Shown: in pieces, positions 62,662 through 64,000 of the stretch
Layout of the letters: each line of letters opens with the position of its first letter
How positions within the stretch are numbered: position 1 is the first letter of the stretch
NCBI RefSeq assembly: GCF_001561955.1
Contig: NZ_CP014223.1
Coordinates: 1,984,001-2,048,000 of the forward strand
Source: Anaerotignum propionicum DSM 1682
Lineage (GTDB): Bacteria > Bacillota > Clostridia > Lachnospirales > Anaerotignaceae
Direction: 5' to 3'
Length of the DNA stretch: 64,000 nt
The notes under the pieces: generated by a model
Database searches by the model: none
Told to the model about the DNA's origin: nothing
The model's input: only the letters and a program-made list of their open reading frames with translations
Program-made: the position numbers and the translations under genes

Positions 62662-63339
62662 GTGTCATTAATTAACGTAAATAATTTAACTTTTTCCTAT
62701 CCAGGATGCTATGAAAATATTTTTGAAAATGTAAACTTTCAGATTGATACAGATTGGAAATTAGGATTTATAGGAAGAAATGGAAAAGGCAAAACAACAT
62801 TTTTGAATCTACTGTTGGGTAAATATGAATTTAGCGGAAAGATAACCTCCACCGTTAATTTTCAGTATTTTCCATTTCATGTTTCGGATACAACAATGAA
62901 CGCACTTGATGTTGTGGAAAATTTAATTCCCGATTATGAATATTGGATGCTTATTCGTGAGCTGAATTATTTAGAGGTATCTGAAGAAATACTCTATCGT
63001 CCGTTCTCTACACTTTCAAACGGCGAACAGACCAAACTACTACTGGCTACATTGTTCTTAAAAGATAATTCTTTTTTGTTAATTGATGAGCCAACTAATC
63101 ATCTCGATCAAAAAGGTAGAGAAATTGTAAGCAACTATCTGAATAAAAAGAAAGGGTTTATCCTTGTTTCACATGACCGTGCTTTTCTTGATAGTTCTGT
63201 GGATCATATTCTTTCTATCAATCGCACTTCAATAGAAATCCAACAAGGAAATTTTTCTTCTTGGTTTGAAAATAAAAAGCGTATAGATAATTTTGAAATT
63301 ACTACAAATGAAAAACTAAAAAAGAAATTAGTCGATTAA
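62662..63339 (+). CDS. ABC-F ribosomal protection protein, N-terminal half (Lsa/CplR-like)
   Basis: 225 residues from GTG 62662 behind AAGGAGGACAAAACA. First ATPase domain: FIGRNGKGKTTFLNLLLGKYEF (Walker A), TLSNGEQTKLLLATLF (signature), FLLIDEPTNHLD (Walker B). NVNNLTFSYPGCYENIFENVNFQIDTDWK resembles Lsa/CplR-type proteins that dislodge lincosamides, streptogramin A and pleuromutilins from the ribosome. No membrane segments, as expected for ABC-F. The frame ends at TAA 63337 after a slippery A AAA AAG (63318..63324); a -1 shift there continues into the second half. Confidence 0.9.
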   Translation: MSLINVNNLTFSYPGCYENIFENVNFQIDTDWKLGFIGRNGKGKTTFLNLLLGKYEFSGKITSTVNFQYFPFHVSDTTMNALDVVENLIPDYEYWMLIRELNYLEVSEEILYRPFSTLSNGEQTKLLLATLFLKDNSFLLIDEPTNHLDQKGREIVSNYLNKKKGFILVSHDRAFLDSSVDHILSINRTSIEIQQGNFSSWFENKKRIDNFEITTNEKLKKKLVD

Positions 63340-64000
63340 AAACCAGCGCAAAAGAAAAAGCAACTTGGTCTCATCGTATTGAAGCATCAAAATTTGGAAG
63401 CGGATCAGCGGATAGAGGATATATAGGTCATAAAGCTGCAAAAATGATGAAACGGTCAAAGACGATTGAGAAGCACCAAAACGATGCGATTGAAGCAAAA
63501 TCCAAACTTTTGAAGAACATTGAACCATCTGAATCACTTCAAATTCATCAGTTGAGTTTTTATAATGATACACTAATTACATTATCGGACATTTCGATTT
63601 TTTATAATGGTGTATCTGTTTGCGAAAAGATTGGATTTAATATTGAAATCGGTGATCGTGTAGCTTTGTGTGGCAAAAACGGAAGCGGTAAATCCAGCAT
63701 TCTCAAACTGATATGTGGAGAATCAATTACTTTTAACGGGACATTGGAAAATAATAATCAGGTCAAAATATCCTATGTTTCCCAAAACACCGATGACTTA
63801 CAAGGACACTTATCTGATTTCATCTATGATAACAGTATAGATGAAAACCTATTTAGATCAATGTTAATCAAGCTTGATTTTTCTCGTTCTCAATTTGAAA
63901 AAGAGATTCAATTTTTTAGTTCTGGACAGAAGAAAAAAATTCTTATCGCAAAAAGCTTGTGCGAAAAAGCTCATTTGCTTGTTTGGGATGAACCCCTTAA
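63324..64000 (+). CDS. ABC-F ribosomal protection protein, C-terminal half in -1 frame (runs off right edge)
   Basis: From GAA 63324 the -1 frame reads EISRLKTSAKEKATWSHRIE, then GYIGHKAAKMMKRSKTIE of the inter-domain linker (the antibiotic-resistance arm), a second Walker A ALCGKNGSGKSSILKL, signature FFSSGQKKKILIAKSL and Walker B LLVWDEPL at the window edge. No stop occurs to 64000. It clearly belongs to the same gene as 62662..63339; it has no start of its own. Confidence 0.85.

Overview
The window is AT-rich DNA of a low-GC Gram-positive, most likely class Clostridia. The evidence is the AGGAGG-type ribosome binding sites, TTG/GTG starts, hairpin-plus-T-run terminators after many genes, and gene families (PrgI, Maff2, PcfB, DUF3849, CD3324-, DUF6103- and DUF6809-like) typical of clostridial integrative conjugative elements (ICEs). 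No rRNA, tRNA or CRISPR array was seen. Almost everything up to about 56 kb is mobile-element DNA on the minus strand, with cargo in both orientations.

Element 1 (1 to about 22.6 kb) is a Tn1549-like ICE entering from the left edge. Read in transcription order (right to left) it has two leader/terminator control regions and a sigma-like regulator; a small conserved protein, a large serine recombinase and a truncated second recombinase; a ParA-ParB-RepA module; a 1.4-thousand-residue SLH/Ig-repeat surface protein; and the transfer operon PcfB, VirD4, Maff2, VirB6, two small conserved proteins, PrgI, VirB4 and the start of a probable cell-wall hydrolase. Two group II introns sit in it. One, encoding a reverse transcriptase, splits virB4. 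The other is ORF-less and lies 16 codons before the natural end of the surface-protein gene.

From 22.7 to 31.7 kb lies an RND efflux cargo: permease, adaptor, flavodoxin/ferredoxin protein, alpha/beta hydrolase and a divergent TetR regulator. It is bracketed by a direct duplication of a small HTH gene plus its 3' flank. The left HTH copy is decayed; the right copy is intact but carries an IS200/IS605 insertion.

Element 2 (about 31.7 to 55.9 kb) is a second, different ICE: VirD4, TOPRIM protein, MobP-type relaxase with Sel1 repeats, RHH accessory protein, a likely oriT, HipA-like kinase, DUF3846, NlpC/P60 hydrolase, VirB4 (TrsE type), TrsD-like protein, PrgI-like protein and VirB6. It is broken up by cargo: two paralogous metallo-beta-lactamase-fold genes, a SAM methyltransferase, an XRE regulator, an acetyltransferase, a TipAS-type MerR regulator, an IS110 element and a frameshifted cytosine-C5 methyltransferase. 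A decayed copy of the virB4 5' end beyond the second MBL gene records an ICE-ICE recombination.

From about 56 to 64 kb there is a HEAT-repeat gene; a minus-strand cluster of small stress-type proteins (FMN-binding, TfoX, VOC, GyrI-like) under a WYL regulator; a second WYL regulator divergent from a DJ-1/PfpI protein; and an Lsa-type ABC-F antibiotic-resistance gene. That last gene is preceded by a leader-peptide attenuator and split by a -1 shift on a slippery A-run at the right edge.
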